A DNA stretch of 60,527 bases, taken from Acidobacteriota bacterium. GTDB taxonomy: Bacteria > Acidobacteriota > Terriglobia > Terriglobales > Acidobacteriaceae. The stretch covers positions 1 to 60,527 of the forward strand of contig QIBA01000062.1 in NCBI GenBank assembly GCA_003225175.1. Reading direction: 5' to 3'. The notes beneath the pieces were generated by a model. That model worked only from the letters and a program-made list of their open reading frames with translations. It was not told the origin of the DNA and did no database searches. Positions 1-10,400 of this stretch are shown piece after piece (within the stretch, counting starts at the first letter, position 1; each line of letters begins with the position of its first letter). The position numbers were made by a program, and so were the translations under genes.

Positions 1-125
1 GTGAGGATTACGTGTGAATCGAACGTGCTGCCGAAGAGCTTTTCCAGTTTGCCCAAGCCGTGTTCCACCTGCTTGCGCACCGCGGGAGTGACTTCATACT
101 GCCTTCCGGTGTACTCGACGTTCAT
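1..125 (-). CDS. hpf: Ribosome hibernation promoting factor, N-terminal part (cut by window edge)
   Basis: Only the first 41 codons are present. The translation starts MNVEYTGRQYEVTPAVRKQV and continues with GLGKLEKLFG, which fits the start of the HPF/RaiA (YfiA) family. These proteins bind the 30S subunit and promote ribosome dimerisation or silencing in stationary phase. A strong AGGAGG ribosome binding site lies about 6 nt before the ATG. The position directly downstream of rpoN, on the same strand, is the same order seen in many Gram-negative bacteria (lptA-lptB-rpoN-hpf), which supports the call. The remaining two thirds lie outside the window, so it is not possible to say whether this is the short or the long, C-terminally extended form. 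Confidence 0.85.
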   Translation of the reverse strand, partial: MNVEYTGRQYEVTPAVRKQVEHGLGKLEKLFGSTFDSHVIL

Positions 126-293
126 TAACTCCCTCCTGAATACGTTGGTCCTCGTGGATCGAAAGGCTTTGCTGCGCTCTGTTACATGTGTCTGTAGGTT
201 CCAGTTCCTCCTCTCGTAGAGATGCGCAGCACGCTGCGTCTCCACTTTGTGCACGGACAAACAGTCAGTTTCGTCTTTCCTGCTTGCATCGAC

Positions 294-313
294 AGACGCA
301 GCATGCTGCGTCT
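294..313. repeat. Perfect 20-bp palindrome in the rpoN-hpf spacer, with a degenerate second copy
   Basis: AGACGCAGCA followed by its exact reverse complement forms a 20-bp palindrome. A degraded relative (GTAGAGATGCGCAGCACGCTGCGTCTCCAC, split here as GTAGAGATGCGCAGC and ACGCTGCGTCTCCAC) sits at about 216-245. The spacer between the rpoN stop and the hpf start holds nothing else recognisable. As RNA either copy would fold, but there is no T-tract on the minus strand, so it is a dispersed palindromic repeat rather than a clear terminator. It might still lower or insulate hpf expression relative to rpoN. Confidence 0.6.
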
Positions 314-346
314 CTACCAGTTCTGCAACCGTCAAAATCGCCAGTT

Positions 347-2131
347 CTAATCCTTCACGCGTCTCTGATGCGTGCTGGGAATTTTCATATCCTCACGATA
401 CTTGGCTACGGTGCGCCGTGTCACGTTGATTCCTTGCGATTGCAGAATGCGCGTGATTTGCTCGTCGGTGAGCGGACGGCGCGAATCTTCTTCTTCGATC
501 AGCTTCTTCACCCGCCGCTTCAGGATCATCAGCGATGTGCCGCCGCCTTCGGGGCCATTCACGCTTTCGCTGAAGAAGTAGCGCAGCTCGTAGACACCCT
601 GCGGCGTGTGCACATACTTGTTGGCAACCGCTCGGCTCACGGTGGAAGGATGCACGCCAATTTCCTCGGCCACTTCCTTGATCATCATTGGTTTTAGCTG
701 GTCGATGCCAAGGTCGAGGAACTCGCGCTGGCGTCCGATGATCGCGTAGCAGGTCTTCAGGATTGTCTGCTTGCGTTGCTCGATGTTCTTCATGAGCTGA
801 ATAGCAGATTTATACCGCTCTTTCACATAATTGCGAACATCTTTTTCGGCGGCATCACGGTTGAGCAACTTTTTGTAGCCGGGATTCAGGCGAAGCACAG
901 GAACGTCGTCTTCGTTCATCAGCACGAAGTACTCATCGCCCTGTTTCACGAAGGCAACGTCGGGCTCGATCAGCCGCGGCTCTACCTGGTTGTAGCGCTG
1001 ACCCGGTTTGGGATCCAGTGTCTTGATGAAGTTCAGCGCATCCATCACCGACTCCAGCGGTCGTTGAATGGCGCGCGCAATATCCTTGTACTGCCGGTTT
1101 TGTACGTTGCGCAGTTGGGTTTCAACAATCGCGGTTGTTGTTTGAATCTGTGCGAGGTGCTGGTTTTGGACCTCGGAATCACCGTTCAGAACGCGATTGT
1201 TTACCTGATGCTCTAGATCCCGCAATTGCAGAAGCAGGCACTCGCGAAGATCACGAGCAGCGACTCCGACCGGATCCATTTGGCGTATAAGGTCGATTCC
1301 CTCGCGCAGATCTTCAATCGTGAAAGGAGCTTCAACCGGTTTCGCGCGCTCGACGCGGCTTACCGACGCCGGATTTGGTGCGACCGAAGGTTTGAGAGCC
1401 GGCGATGCAGCCGTCGCCATTGGCTTGGCGCCGACGTAGCTCCCAACCAGAACTTCCGCGGCTTCTTCAACGAAGGGATCGTCGTCCTCAGTATCAAGCG
1501 CAGCAGGAGCGGCAGAGCCTGTTCCGTTGACCGTCGGTGCCGGCGGAGCAATCTCGGATCCGGACGTCTCAAGTTCAATGCTTTCGCCGCGGGAAGCAGC
1601 CATCAGCTCTTCATCGGAGGCGACAAGATAACCGTCATCGTTCAAGTTGCCAATGACGAGTTCGGCCGCAGCGCGAACTTCCGGACTCACACTCATTGCT
1701 CCGAGCTGCCACATCAGGTGATCGGTCAAATTGCCTGGCTTGGAGAGAAAATTCTCAAACGAAGGACGATCGGAGCTTTCAAAGTCCTGTGGACTGCGGA
1801 ATCCAGGATCGAGGTAGTCCTTGAAGTAAGTGCCGAAATCGATCTCATCGAACGGATCTTTTTTCTCACCAGCCTGCTCTCCCGCCGTAAGCGGTGGCTG
1901 TTCAGGAGCTTCCGCGCGCTCGCGATCAGCTTCGCGGCCTGCAACTTGATCGATTAGCGGAATATTGGATTCGAGTTCCTCCAGAACAGGATTCTCGACG
2001 ATCTCTGCATTGATCATCTCCTTGAGCTCGAGTTTGTTCAGCGCAAGGACGCTGACCATCTGCACGAGCCCCGGTGTGAGGATCTGCTTCTGAGAGACCT
2101 TGAGATTAAGTTTGTTCTGAAGTAGGACCAT
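347..2131 (-). CDS. rpoN: RNA polymerase sigma-54 factor RpoN
   Basis: This 594-residue protein is the alternative sigma factor that recognises -24/-12 promoters and needs enhancer-binding AAA+ activators to open them. Region I is visible at the N-terminus (glutamine-rich LNLKVSQKQILTPGLVQMV). An acidic, Ala/Pro-rich linker at about residues 65-270 is longer than in E. coli. It is followed by the core-binding domain, the HTH (about residues 485-505, IGVHPSTVSRAVANKYV) and the RpoN box near the C-terminus (RRTVAKYRE), which contacts the -24 element. It lies 123 nt downstream of lptB and upstream of hpf. The long linker explains a length above the usual 450-500 residues. Identification is firm. 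Confidence 0.97.
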   Translation of the reverse strand: MVLLQNKLNLKVSQKQILTPGLVQMVSVLALNKLELKEMINAEIVENPVLEELESNIPLIDQVAGREADRERAEAPEQPPLTAGEQAGEKKDPFDEIDFGTYFKDYLDPGFRSPQDFESSDRPSFENFLSKPGNLTDHLMWQLGAMSVSPEVRAAAELVIGNLNDDGYLVASDEELMAASRGESIELETSGSEIAPPAPTVNGTGSAAPAALDTEDDDPFVEEAAEVLVGSYVGAKPMATAASPALKPSVAPNPASVSRVERAKPVEAPFTIEDLREGIDLIRQMDPVGVAARDLRECLLLQLRDLEHQVNNRVLNGDSEVQNQHLAQIQTTTAIVETQLRNVQNRQYKDIARAIQRPLESVMDALNFIKTLDPKPGQRYNQVEPRLIEPDVAFVKQGDEYFVLMNEDDVPVLRLNPGYKKLLNRDAAEKDVRNYVKERYKSAIQLMKNIEQRKQTILKTCYAIIGRQREFLDLGIDQLKPMMIKEVAEEIGVHPSTVSRAVANKYVHTPQGVYELRYFFSESVNGPEGGGTSLMILKRRVKKLIEEEDSRRPLTDEQITRILQSQGINVTRRTVAKYREDMKIPSTHQRRVKD

Positions 2132-2196
2132 TAGCCTTGAACGAGTGCTCCCGATCTGAATCTACGTGCTCTGCCCATTCGCTCTAATCACTGTTG

Positions 2197-2217
2197 TCCT
2201 GAGCCGAGGGCTCAGGA
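2197..2217. repeat. 9-bp perfect stem-loop in the lptB-rpoN spacer
   Basis: TCCTGAGCC and GGCTCAGGA are separated by GAG. The T-run follows on the plus strand, so it does not act as an intrinsic terminator for the minus-strand lptB>rpoN transcript. It is probably a dispersed intergenic hairpin that may protect the 3' end of lptB mRNA. Confidence 0.5.
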
Positions 2218-2254
2218 TGACGGTTTTTAGGACTTGCAACAAAGTCGATACACC

Positions 2255-2989
2255 TCACACCAAAGAGAAGCTCTCTCCCAGATAAATTCTCTTTACCTCA
2301 GGATCATTGCCTAACTGTTCCGGCGTCCCCGAGCGGAAGATCTTGCCTTGATTGATGATGTAAGCGCGATCGGTCACCGACAGCGTCTCTCGTACGTTGT
2401 GGTCCGTGATCAGCACTCCAATTCCACTGGCCTTTAGATCAAAAATGATCTTCTGCAGGTCCAGCACGGCGATCGGATCAATTCCGGAAAACGGCTCGTC
2501 CAGCAGAATGAACGTCGGGCGAATGCAGAGGCATCTCGCGATTTCCACTCGCCGTCTTTCGCCGCCTGACAGCGCATACCCCCGCGTCTTCCGGATATGT
2601 CCGAGTCCGAGCTGTTCGATCAGGGTCTCCATGCGGCTGCGCCGGTTCTCCCAGGAGAGCGGCTGGGCCTCAAGGATGGCCATAATGTTTTCCTCGACCG
2701 TCAGCTTGCGGAAGACCGAGGGCTCCTGCGGAAGGTAGCTAATGCCGTAGTTGCGTGCCCGCAAGTACATTGGGACATCAGTGATGTCCGCCCCATCGAT
2801 CGCAATTCGGCCCGTATCCGGCGCCACCAGCCCGACGATCATGTAGAAGCTTGTTGTCTTGCCAGCCCCATTCGGGCCTAACAAGCCCACTACCTCACCC
2901 TGATTTATGTGGAGAGTGACCCCGTTCACTACCCTCCGACCTCTGTAGGCTTTGCCTATCTGGTCGGTCGAGAGGGTTTGTTGCATCAT
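2255..2989 (-). CDS. lptB: LPS export ABC transporter ATP-binding protein LptB
   Basis: This 244-residue ABC ATPase powers extraction of lipopolysaccharide from the inner membrane with LptFG and passes it to the LptC/LptA bridge. Walker A (GPNGAGKTT) is at residues 39-47, the signature motif is LSGGERRR, and Walker B reads [13 protein letters not shown]. The length and the wording of these motifs are typical of LptB rather than a general importer. Its start overlaps the stop of the upstream lptC/lptA-like gene by ATGA, so the two are translationally coupled. Two consecutive ATG codons make the exact start ambiguous by one residue. Confidence 0.96.
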   Translation of the reverse strand: MMQQTLSTDQIGKAYRGRRVVNGVTLHINQGEVVGLLGPNGAGKTTSFYMIVGLVAPDTGRIAIDGADITDVPMYLRARNYGISYLPQEPSVFRKLTVEENIMAILEAQPLSWENRRSRMETLIEQLGLGHIRKTRGYALSGGERRRVEIARCLCIRPTFILLDEPFSGIDPIAVLDLQKIIFDLKASGIGVLITDHNVRETLSVTDRAYIINQGKIFRSGTPEQLGNDPEVKRIYLGESFSLV

Positions 2990-5373
2990 TTCTTGAACCG
3001 AGTCTGAGTTATGGACGTTGAATTGCTACTATCCACGAGAACTCTACCATCGCGGTTAAAGAAGGTCAACGAAACTCCCGTAACTTGACCGTGTTCGGCA
3101 TCAAAAATGCTAGGCGGAACGCCGGGCGATCCGGTTAGCACGAATTTCCCTTCATCGGCGGTATATATAAGGTGTGCGCCTAGAGCCTTTCGACCGGGTT
3201 GCTCGAGATGGATATCGCCCTCCGCATCAATCGTTTGCACTTCGCTTGGGGCACCTTGATCCGACGCTTTAGGAGTTCGCGCTTTCGCGTCTTCGGCTCC
3301 GGTCCGCGGCTTCAACGTGATGACGGCTTTGTTCGCGCGAAGCGTCGAATCGGCGCTGCGGACGAGAATGGAACCCTCGAAAATTGCTTTTCTTTGCGCG
3401 TCTTCATAATGCAGATGGTCCGCTTTCACCTCGACCGGAACGTCTTTCCCATTCTTGTCTGGCTGTACAAAAACTGTGGAAACCGGCTCACTGCTCTGGG
3501 TCCGGGCATCCAATGTTCGCCCATTTCGATTGAACTCCAAAACGGGAGCCTGGACGATGTTTCCACCCTGCCAGAGACGCGCGCGCCCTGAATATCGAGC
3601 GGAACCGGTGGAGTTCCTGGCAACCATCTGCTCGGCTGTCGCGTGAACCGCCTGGGAGGCGGAGAGCATCCCTCCTGACTCCGGTGTTTTTTGCTCGGCA
3701 TATGTTGTTTTTACGTCTCCACTGGCCGAGGTTTCGCCGGTCGTACGATTCAGAATCAAACTGTTGCTGGTAAGTGCAGAGCCCGTGGACTCGTCCTTGT
3801 AACGGACATTGCCTTTGAGGCTCATAGAATCGGCAGCCTGGCTGTAGGTAGCTTGATCGGCCGTAGCGATTCTCTTGCCCTCCTGAATTTGCACGTTGCC
3901 GGTTTGAATCACATCTTCGAGGGTCTGAGTTTTGCCCTTGGTGAATGTCGCCAACATGTCCTGGCTCTGGCTAATTCGGTCGGGTTGGCCAGGCGTGCTG
4001 GAAATGATTTTTACCGGCGAGCTCCCGGCAAGGGTGGAAATGCGATTGTCGTCAGAGAATTTAACCTCAAGACGGCTGGCCGTGATCGTTGTCTTCCCGC
4101 TCTGGGGCTGAGAGCCAGTTTGGCCCGATTTCTGCACGGTAGGTAGCGCGATTTGGGCAGTTCCCACGCTGGTCGCTGTCTGCAGCCGGGTCCCATTGAG
4201 GATAACGAGATCAAGCCCATCACCGCGAAACTGTGTTCCCCGAGGCGCGAGTGCTTCTTGTTGCGCGACCGTGGTCGTGTTTGGCTGCTTGTCCACGAGC
4301 GACATATTTTTTCGCATTTCCGATTCTTGTTTGCCATTCTGGGATGCGGGAACCTGAACGAGATCGACGTTATCTCTGAGTTCCGCCGATTTAACCTGAT
4401 TATCTGATCCGAAGCTAAGTATTATCCGTCCGGCATTTCCTCGCGATGCCGTCGAACCACTCGTTTCCCATGTGACGCCTCCGAAGAGATGTCCGCTGCT
4501 TGCCTGATTCTGCGGACCAAACGTGAAACTCGCTTGAGCGGTATGAAGCTGAGCCCGCCGCAATCCGCGAACGAGCGCATCGACTCCGCCGCCGGCATCA
4601 GCGCGCTCAACTGTCTTGTCGTCGCGCAGGTGCAACACAACATTCTGTGCCTGGAGTTTGCGAATAGCCGACTCGGCCCGAAGATCTTTTAGCCTCAATT
4701 CCTGTGATTCCTGAGCATAGAGAGCGCTGCCGGCTTGCAGCTTCGTTGGCTTTGGCCCATTAGTGAGGAGGTGGATGTCGGAGTGAAGCTGAAAAATGTT
4801 CTGCTTCGAATCATAAGTAGCGCCCAGCGCCGACCCAGTTCCTTGTGGCAAGGAGAAGTTTATTTTCTGAGTCGTCTTCGCAATGCCGCTGTTCTTGTTG
4901 AATGTCAGTCCGCTGGTTTCGAGGTGAAGGGGACTTCCGACCTTTTTGGGACTGGAGCCTGGAGCTGAGGTCGCCGGCTGCACTGCCTGAAGTTCAATCG
5001 AGACCCTTCCCTTGGCGGTGATGTCTCCGCTTTGCGCGTCATATTCAAAGTCGTCGCCCGAGATCTCATCCAGACGGTCCGATTGGCGCCCATATGACAG
5101 GATTTTGACCTTGTGTAATTCGGCTCTTCCGCCTTGCTTGTATCGAATCGCGTTAGCCGCACTCACGGAAAAGATCGTGTGCCCGCCAGCAGCCTGCGAA
5201 TAAGTGAAACCCTCGGTGTTCTGCTGAATGTTCACCCCTAATTTTGTCGGGAGGTCATGGATTGCCCTCTGTACGCGATACCGCGCATAGATGTAGAAGC
5301 CGGCGACCACTGCGACCATGAGCAGCGCCGAGAATCCTAACCAAAATCGCAGACGGGTGAAAATTGAGGGCAC
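2986..5373 (-). CDS. LptC-type membrane anchor fused to several LptA/OstA-like segments
   Basis: This 795-residue protein has one N-terminal membrane segment (about residues 9-29) and then a long predicted periplasmic beta-rich part. The first part resembles LptC (a TM anchor followed by the segment reading [20 protein letters not shown]). Further on there are at least two OstA_N/LptA-like stretches, for example around residues 470-560 ([20 protein letters not shown]) and 660-770 ([20 protein letters not shown]). LptC and LptA normally form a head-to-tail jelly-roll bridge carrying LPS across the periplasm. A single long chain could supply several of those units. Translational coupling to lptB supports the role. 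E. coli LptC is about 190 and LptA about 185 residues, so this is roughly twice their sum. Domain borders are estimates. Confidence 0.85.
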   Translation of the reverse strand: MPSIFTRLRFWLGFSALLMVAVVAGFYIYARYRVQRAIHDLPTKLGVNIQQNTEGFTYSQAAGGHTIFSVSAANAIRYKQGGRAELHKVKILSYGRQSDRLDEISGDDFEYDAQSGDITAKGRVSIELQAVQPATSAPGSSPKKVGSPLHLETSGLTFNKNSGIAKTTQKINFSLPQGTGSALGATYDSKQNIFQLHSDIHLLTNGPKPTKLQAGSALYAQESQELRLKDLRAESAIRKLQAQNVVLHLRDDKTVERADAGGGVDALVRGLRRAQLHTAQASFTFGPQNQASSGHLFGGVTWETSGSTASRGNAGRIILSFGSDNQVKSAELRDNVDLVQVPASQNGKQESEMRKNMSLVDKQPNTTTVAQQEALAPRGTQFRGDGLDLVILNGTRLQTATSVGTAQIALPTVQKSGQTGSQPQSGKTTITASRLEVKFSDDNRISTLAGSSPVKIISSTPGQPDRISQSQDMLATFTKGKTQTLEDVIQTGNVQIQEGKRIATADQATYSQAADSMSLKGNVRYKDESTGSALTSNSLILNRTTGETSASGDVKTTYAEQKTPESGGMLSASQAVHATAEQMVARNSTGSARYSGRARLWQGGNIVQAPVLEFNRNGRTLDARTQSSEPVSTVFVQPDKNGKDVPVEVKADHLHYEDAQRKAIFEGSILVRSADSTLRANKAVITLKPRTGAEDAKARTPKASDQGAPSEVQTIDAEGDIHLEQPGRKALGAHLIYTADEGKFVLTGSPGVPPSIFDAEHGQVTGVSLTFFNRDGRVLVDSSNSTSITQTRFKK

Positions 5374-5489
5374 CAGATGAGGTTACAGGTTACAGAGAAC
5401 AGGGTACAGCGCGCGGAATGAGAGAGTCTCTAATTGAGGTACTATTCGTTTGTTCTTTGCTGTTCGGAGAATCGATGCGAGGCGCAAGC

Positions 5490-5936
5490 ATGACTCAGTC
5501 AGATGTCCGCGAATACAAAGCTCAGGCAGGTTCAACCGGGATTTTTGGGCGAGTAATCGGTAGTGCACGGCATCATCATTTCGTTGTAGACGGACCGGTG
5601 CAGAATGGCTGCCCCGGCGAGGCAATTACTCCCGCAGAACTATTCCTTTCCGGTGTAGCTGCTTGCGGCGTCGAGTTGGTGCAAGTGCTCGCGAAGTCGG
5701 AGGCTATCCCAGTGAAGGGAATTGCCGTTGATATCCGGGGCACTATTGATCGCTCTCGCCCGCCACGCAAGGACGTCTCGCTCTTCAACTCGGTGAAACT
5801 GAGTTTCCGAATGAAAGGTATAAGCGAGCAGCAAGGCCGGCGTTTGGTCGATCTGTTCAAGGGCAGATGACCGCTCTATGGCACGGTCGCAGTTGCGACC
5901 GAAGACGTCCAAGTCAACCTCATTGTCGAAGCTTAA
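5490..5936 (+). CDS. OsmC-family thiol peroxidase-like protein with in-frame UGA (candidate selenocysteine)
   Basis: The frame reads 126 residues of a standard OsmC-family protein, meets TGA at 5868-5870, and continues in the same frame with PLYGTVAVATEDVQVNLIVE to a TAA at 5934-5936. OsmC/Ohr proteins reduce hydroperoxides with two cysteines. The first is present (Cys59 in SGVAACGVEL). The second normally lies in a KGRCPLYGTV-like motif, and here the UGA stands exactly at that Cys (residue 127; the E. coli pair is Cys59/Cys125). A hairpin resembling a bacterial SECIS lies just downstream. The start at 5490 is preferred because GAGG lies 7 nt upstream; 5475 is an alternative. The gene is divergent from the lptC-like gene. 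The alternative explanations are a TGC-to-TGA nonsense mutation or a sequencing error. The family call is firm; the Sec reading is an inference. Confidence 0.8.
5884..5901 (+). promoter_or_regulatory. SECIS-like hairpin downstream of the OsmC UGA
   Basis: CGGTCGC, loop AGTT and GCGACCG form a perfect 7-bp stem with a four-base loop. The loop begins 20 nt after the UGA (5868-5870) and contains G at position 2, followed by U. Published rules for bacterial SECIS elements ask for a short stem-loop with a small apical loop, a G among the first two loop bases, and roughly 16-37 nt between UGA and loop; this hairpin meets all of them. It lacks the bulged U of the E. coli fdhF element. It lies inside the coding region, so the match could be partly accidental. 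Confidence 0.6.
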
Positions 5937-5996
5937 CGGCCAACAATGCTTTTCGGGAAGACGCGTATGTGCCGCTGGTGATTTATCCTTCCCCGC

Positions 5997-7460
5997 ATGT
6001 TCAAAGGATCTACTGCCTTCCTGATCTCTATGTTCGCAATCTGCAGCGCTATTGCGCAGAATGCGCCTCAAGCCGCTCGGGAGTGGACCGCCGCTCATCG
6101 TCAGCAGATTCAGGATCAATTTACCAACCTGTTGGCCATTCCAAACATTGCCAGTGATACTGCGAATATTCGCCGCAACGCTGAGACTCTTGTCGGAATG
6201 CTTAAGGAGCGCGATGTCGACGCGCGGCTTTTATCCATCCCGGACGCTCCTCCGGTTGTGTACGGAGAGATTCATGTCCCTAAGGCGCAGCACATGATCG
6301 TCTTCTATGCGCACTATGATGGCCAGCCAGTGACGCCGGCCGACTGGGTGGGCGGAAATCCATTCAAACCTGCATTCCGCCTCGAGAATGGCGAGACCCG
6401 CATTTACGCGCGATCTGCCTCCGACGATAAAGCCGCGATCCTCGCGCAATTGACGGCCATTGATGCCCTTCACGCAGCTCACATTCCGCTAAAGTCGAGC
6501 ATTCGCTTCGTGTGGGAAGGGGAAGAGGAGGCCGGATCACCTCATCTCGAGCAAATTCTCGACGCGAATCGCAATCTGATCGCTGGAGACGTGTGGCTGG
6601 TCTGTGATGGTCCTGTCGATCAGAGTGGCGCGCAGTCTGTGGTCTTTGGAGCGCGTGGGGATACGCATCTCGAAATTACTGTGTATGGCCCGCGGCGCGA
6701 ATTGCATAGTGGACATTACGGCAATTGGGCTCCGAACCCCGCAATGATGCTCGCGCAACTGCTCGCGGGCATGAAAGATGACGGTGGTCGAGTTCTGATT
6801 CCTCACTTCTACGACGGGATTACTGCGCTAAGCCCGCTCGAACAGGACGCGATCGCAAGGGCGCCAAAGAATGACGAGAAGCTAAAGCAGGAACTCTGGC
6901 TAGGTCACGTGGATGGCGGAGGCAAGCCCCTGCTCGAAGTGCTGAACTATCCCACGCTGAACATCAACGGAATTTCTTCTGGACGCACCGGTCCGCGGGC
7001 CAACAACATCATTCCCGCTACGGCTACTGTCGATCTGGATCTGCGTCTGGTAGTGGGAATCGATTGGCACGAACAGCAGGATCGCGTGATTGATTACATC
7101 CGGTCGCAGGGATACTACGTCACCGATCGCGAACCCGACGCGCAGACTTTGATGACGCATCGTAGAGTGGCATTCGTAAAACGTGACTCCGGCTACAACG
7201 CCGTGCGCACACCCATGGATTTACCGATTGCTAAAGAAGTGATCAAGGCGGTCGAAACCGCCGACCAACCGGTTGTCCTCTGGCCAACGATGGGAGGCAG
7301 CGTCCCCTTAGGAGCAATCGAACGCGCAGCCTCGACGCACACAATTACCGTCCCCATCGCAAACTACGATAACAATCAGCACAGCGCGAACGAGAATATC
7401 CGCCTGCAGAACTTATGGGACGGAATCGAGACAATGGCTGCGTTGATGGCGATGGATTAG
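5997..7460 (+). CDS. Secreted M20-family zinc peptidase/dipeptidase
   Basis: This 487-residue protein has an N-terminal signal peptide (hydrophobic residues 6-20, ending SAIAQ). The M20 metal and catalytic motifs are visible: YAHYDGQP (His106, Asp108), ARSASDDKA (bridging Asp143) and WEGEEEAGS (general base Glu176 and metal Glu177). A dimerisation-domain segment follows (TNLNGISSGRTGP-like, about residues 320-340), and a late His lies in NQHSANENIR. It probably trims peptides in the periplasm or outside the cell. It follows the OsmC-like gene by 60 nt on the same strand, but no functional link is apparent. Substrate cannot be read from the sequence. Confidence 0.92.
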   Translation: MFKGSTAFLISMFAICSAIAQNAPQAAREWTAAHRQQIQDQFTNLLAIPNIASDTANIRRNAETLVGMLKERDVDARLLSIPDAPPVVYGEIHVPKAQHMIVFYAHYDGQPVTPADWVGGNPFKPAFRLENGETRIYARSASDDKAAILAQLTAIDALHAAHIPLKSSIRFVWEGEEEAGSPHLEQILDANRNLIAGDVWLVCDGPVDQSGAQSVVFGARGDTHLEITVYGPRRELHSGHYGNWAPNPAMMLAQLLAGMKDDGGRVLIPHFYDGITALSPLEQDAIARAPKNDEKLKQELWLGHVDGGGKPLLEVLNYPTLNINGISSGRTGPRANNIIPATATVDLDLRLVVGIDWHEQQDRVIDYIRSQGYYVTDREPDAQTLMTHRRVAFVKRDSGYNAVRTPMDLPIAKEVIKAVETADQPVVLWPTMGGSVPLGAIERAASTHTITVPIANYDNNQHSANENIRLQNLWDGIETMAALMAMD

Positions 7461-7494
7461 CTGGACCTAATTCCAGGAACAACTGTGGCTGCGT

Positions 7495-10400
7495 CTACTG
7501 CGTCACTGTGAGGTTCAACTTTACCGTGTGCTGAATGGATCCAGAGATTCCGGTAATGGTAACGCTGAAGTTCCCGGTCGCCGCAGTCGGAGTGTTGGTT
7601 GTACCCCCTGTACCGCCGGTTACGGGGGAGCCCGAAGATCCCGAGAGCGTTGGGGAACTCCCACCGCCTCCGCAACCGAGGAACAATGTAAAGAGAAGCA
7701 GCAGCAATCCTAGTGTCATGTGCTTGTGAAGTCTTCTTACGGGCCTTGGCAGTGCGACAAGCAGCAATCCCACTATGGGAACTACCGTCGCGAGTGAGGC
7801 GCTCAGAGGCAGCGCCATGGAGGACGAGGATGCGGCTTTTGCAGTGAAGGTCATCATGGCGAATCCGCCCGCTAAGATCCTCCCGGGATCGAAGCTGCAG
7901 GTTACACTCGCCGGAAGCCCGCTGCACGAGAGCGTGATACCGGCCTGGAACGCCGGATTGGGATACGCGTAGATCGTCGCCGTAGTGGATTGCCCAATCT
8001 TCACCGTTCCAGTCGAAGCGGAGGCGCTAAGGGCAAAATCTGGCGTATTGATCGGAAATGTAATTGGCTGAGCAGGACCTCCCCCAGGAGCTCCGTTGAA
8101 GACCGACATCTGCAATGTCGTGCCTGCCGTAATCAGGTTGGAAGCGGGTACTTCGAGTATCAAGTCGGTTGAACTGAAGACAAACGTCGGCACCGGCGCT
8201 CCATTTACCAGTCCAATTGCTGTGTAATTGAACTGTTTGCCGGTCAGCTCCACATAAATGTCGGAAATATCCGTGACCCAGGATTTTGGAGACACTGCGG
8301 TTATGCTTGGCACAAGGTTCGTCAGCAGCGTCGATTTCCAGGTTACAGCCGAGTTCGACGTCAGACTCGGGGACTTGAAGCTGAGCTGCTGCGCGACTTT
8401 CGCCGTGGCCTGCACTCCAACGCCGGCTGTGGCTCCGTTATCGCTCGCTGTGCAGCTTCCTCCGAATGCCGTTTGGGCATAGTTGAACAGCAGATCGGTG
8501 GTGTTCTCAAAAAACAGTACTTCGAACGACACAGTTTCGGTTCCGTCCGTTTTGCAGCCGGCATGGGCCATGTTGCGCCATTCAATCACCAGTTCCCGAT
8601 TCGGAGCCGTTCCATTCACCGTCCAAAAAACGTTTCCCGTGGCGGTTGGGACGAGGTTGTCCCAATATGGAGCAATCAGAGTGTTTGCATAAGCATAAGG
8701 CAAAGCTAATGGAGCTGAAGGAGCATAGCTGTCGAGGCTGAGCCAACCATTGTCGCTGACTAACACGCCCTCGTAAGCTCCCCCGGCAAAAGAAATCGGA
8801 AACGGTGACTGCACAAATGCAAGGCTCTCGTCGGTCAGCTTCAAACTCGTTCCAGTGAAGGAGCGGTATTGAAACGGTGTTGACGCGAAGGCGTATGGAT
8901 CCGCGGCCACCTGGATTTGCTGGCCGCCGGGAAATGCCACGGTGTACACGCCAGCCTGGTTGGGCGTGAACTGGCCGGAAAAGATACCATCGCCAGGGTC
9001 CTGGTCAGGCGCAGTGCCATCATCATGCAAGCTAACCTGCTGGCCTGTCGGAGTCACGGCTAATGCCACTGGGCCGGCCGGTGATGCGCAACTGATGTTT
9101 AACAGTGCGATGTCGACCGGCTGTCCTGAACTGGCAAGAACGTTGGCCGATTGCGGTTTTAAGGGAGCGCTCACGGTGCGGCCCTGACAAGTAAGAGAAT
9201 TCAGCGCGTTCAACCTGCTCTGGGTGACGCTCGCCGCCACCGTCGACAGCTTGTCACCGCCGGCAAGGATCAGATTGCGGATCGCCTTCCAGTCCCGAGT
9301 TGGGTCTTGGGCTTTCAGCAACGCGGCAACTCCGGTCACATGCGGCGTTGCCATGGAAGTGCCGCTGAAGACGCTGTAAGTATTGTCGGGCGTCGTGCTC
9401 AGAATCTCATCGCCGGGAGCAGAAATCGATACAGAATGTGCCCCAAAGCTGGAGTAATAGCTTTGAGTGTCGGTAAAGTCGTTGGCCGCAACCGCGATGA
9501 TATTGTCGAGGGCAAAGGTGGCGGGATACAACGGATATATTCCGTCGTTGTCGCTGTTGGAATTTCCGGCCGCGGCGATCACGAGGATTCCGCGCTTGCG
9601 GACTCCGTCAATGGCGTCGTAGAGCGCCTGAGAATATCCGTATCCTCCCCAACTATTACTGGTGGCGATAATATTCACGCCACGATCCCTCATCATGGCC
9701 ATGTAGTTGAAACATCCGATCGCGCCCGCATCGGTACCGCCATTCAACCCCAGGAACTTGCAGGTGAGAATTTTTGCCTTCCAATTCACCCCTGCGACGC
9801 CACGTCCGTTGTTGCCGGCTGCACCTAGAATGCCGGCAACGTGTGTACCGTGATGCACGATGTCGGTAAGGTCGCTGTTATTATCGAGAGTGTTGATCCC
9901 GTTGCAGTCGTCAACGTAGCCATTGCCGTCATCGTCGATTCCGTTGTTGTTGCAATCGGCTTCGTTTCGATACACATTGGCGCTGAGGTCCTCGTGGTTG
10001 ATATCCAGTCCGGTATCGATGAGGCCGATAACAAGGTCACTGCTCCCGGTCGTAATGCTCCATGCTTCGAGCGCGTGAATATCCGCACCCGGCTTTCCCG
10101 ATGTGGGACCTTGAAAAAATGGGTAAGGAAACAAAATCGGCTGCCCGGTATTGTGCATGTTCCACAGGTCGTGAAAATACGGGTCATTCGGCGGACCATC
10201 GAGCGCCTTGCGGATGTAGTTCGGCTCGGCATACAGCACAGATGGATCGCTTCGGTAAGAGCCCAGTGCCGAATTGAAATCGACTCCGGGAGCGAGCTGT
10301 ACAAGCTGCAACCCGGGGAGCGTCGTGAAACTGCCCATCACCTTACCGGCAGCAGTCGCACGCGATTGCGAACTGGACATCTGCGCTGTCGATGGGCGAT

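Noticed and set aside
2197-2227. Hairpin plus T-run as a terminator in the lptB-rpoN spacer
   Set aside because: The T-run is on the plus strand, but both genes are on the minus strand; it cannot terminate them.
5364-5489. Upstream in-frame starts for the OsmC-like gene
   Set aside because: The extra 42 residues overlap the divergent lptC-like gene's start and do not resemble the OsmC family; the ATG at 5490 has a better placed GAGG.
5879-5896. TGGCACG...TTGC resembling a sigma-54 promoter
   Set aside because: The gap between the two boxes is 7 nt rather than 4, so GG and GC are not 10 nt apart; it is part of the OsmC coding hairpin.
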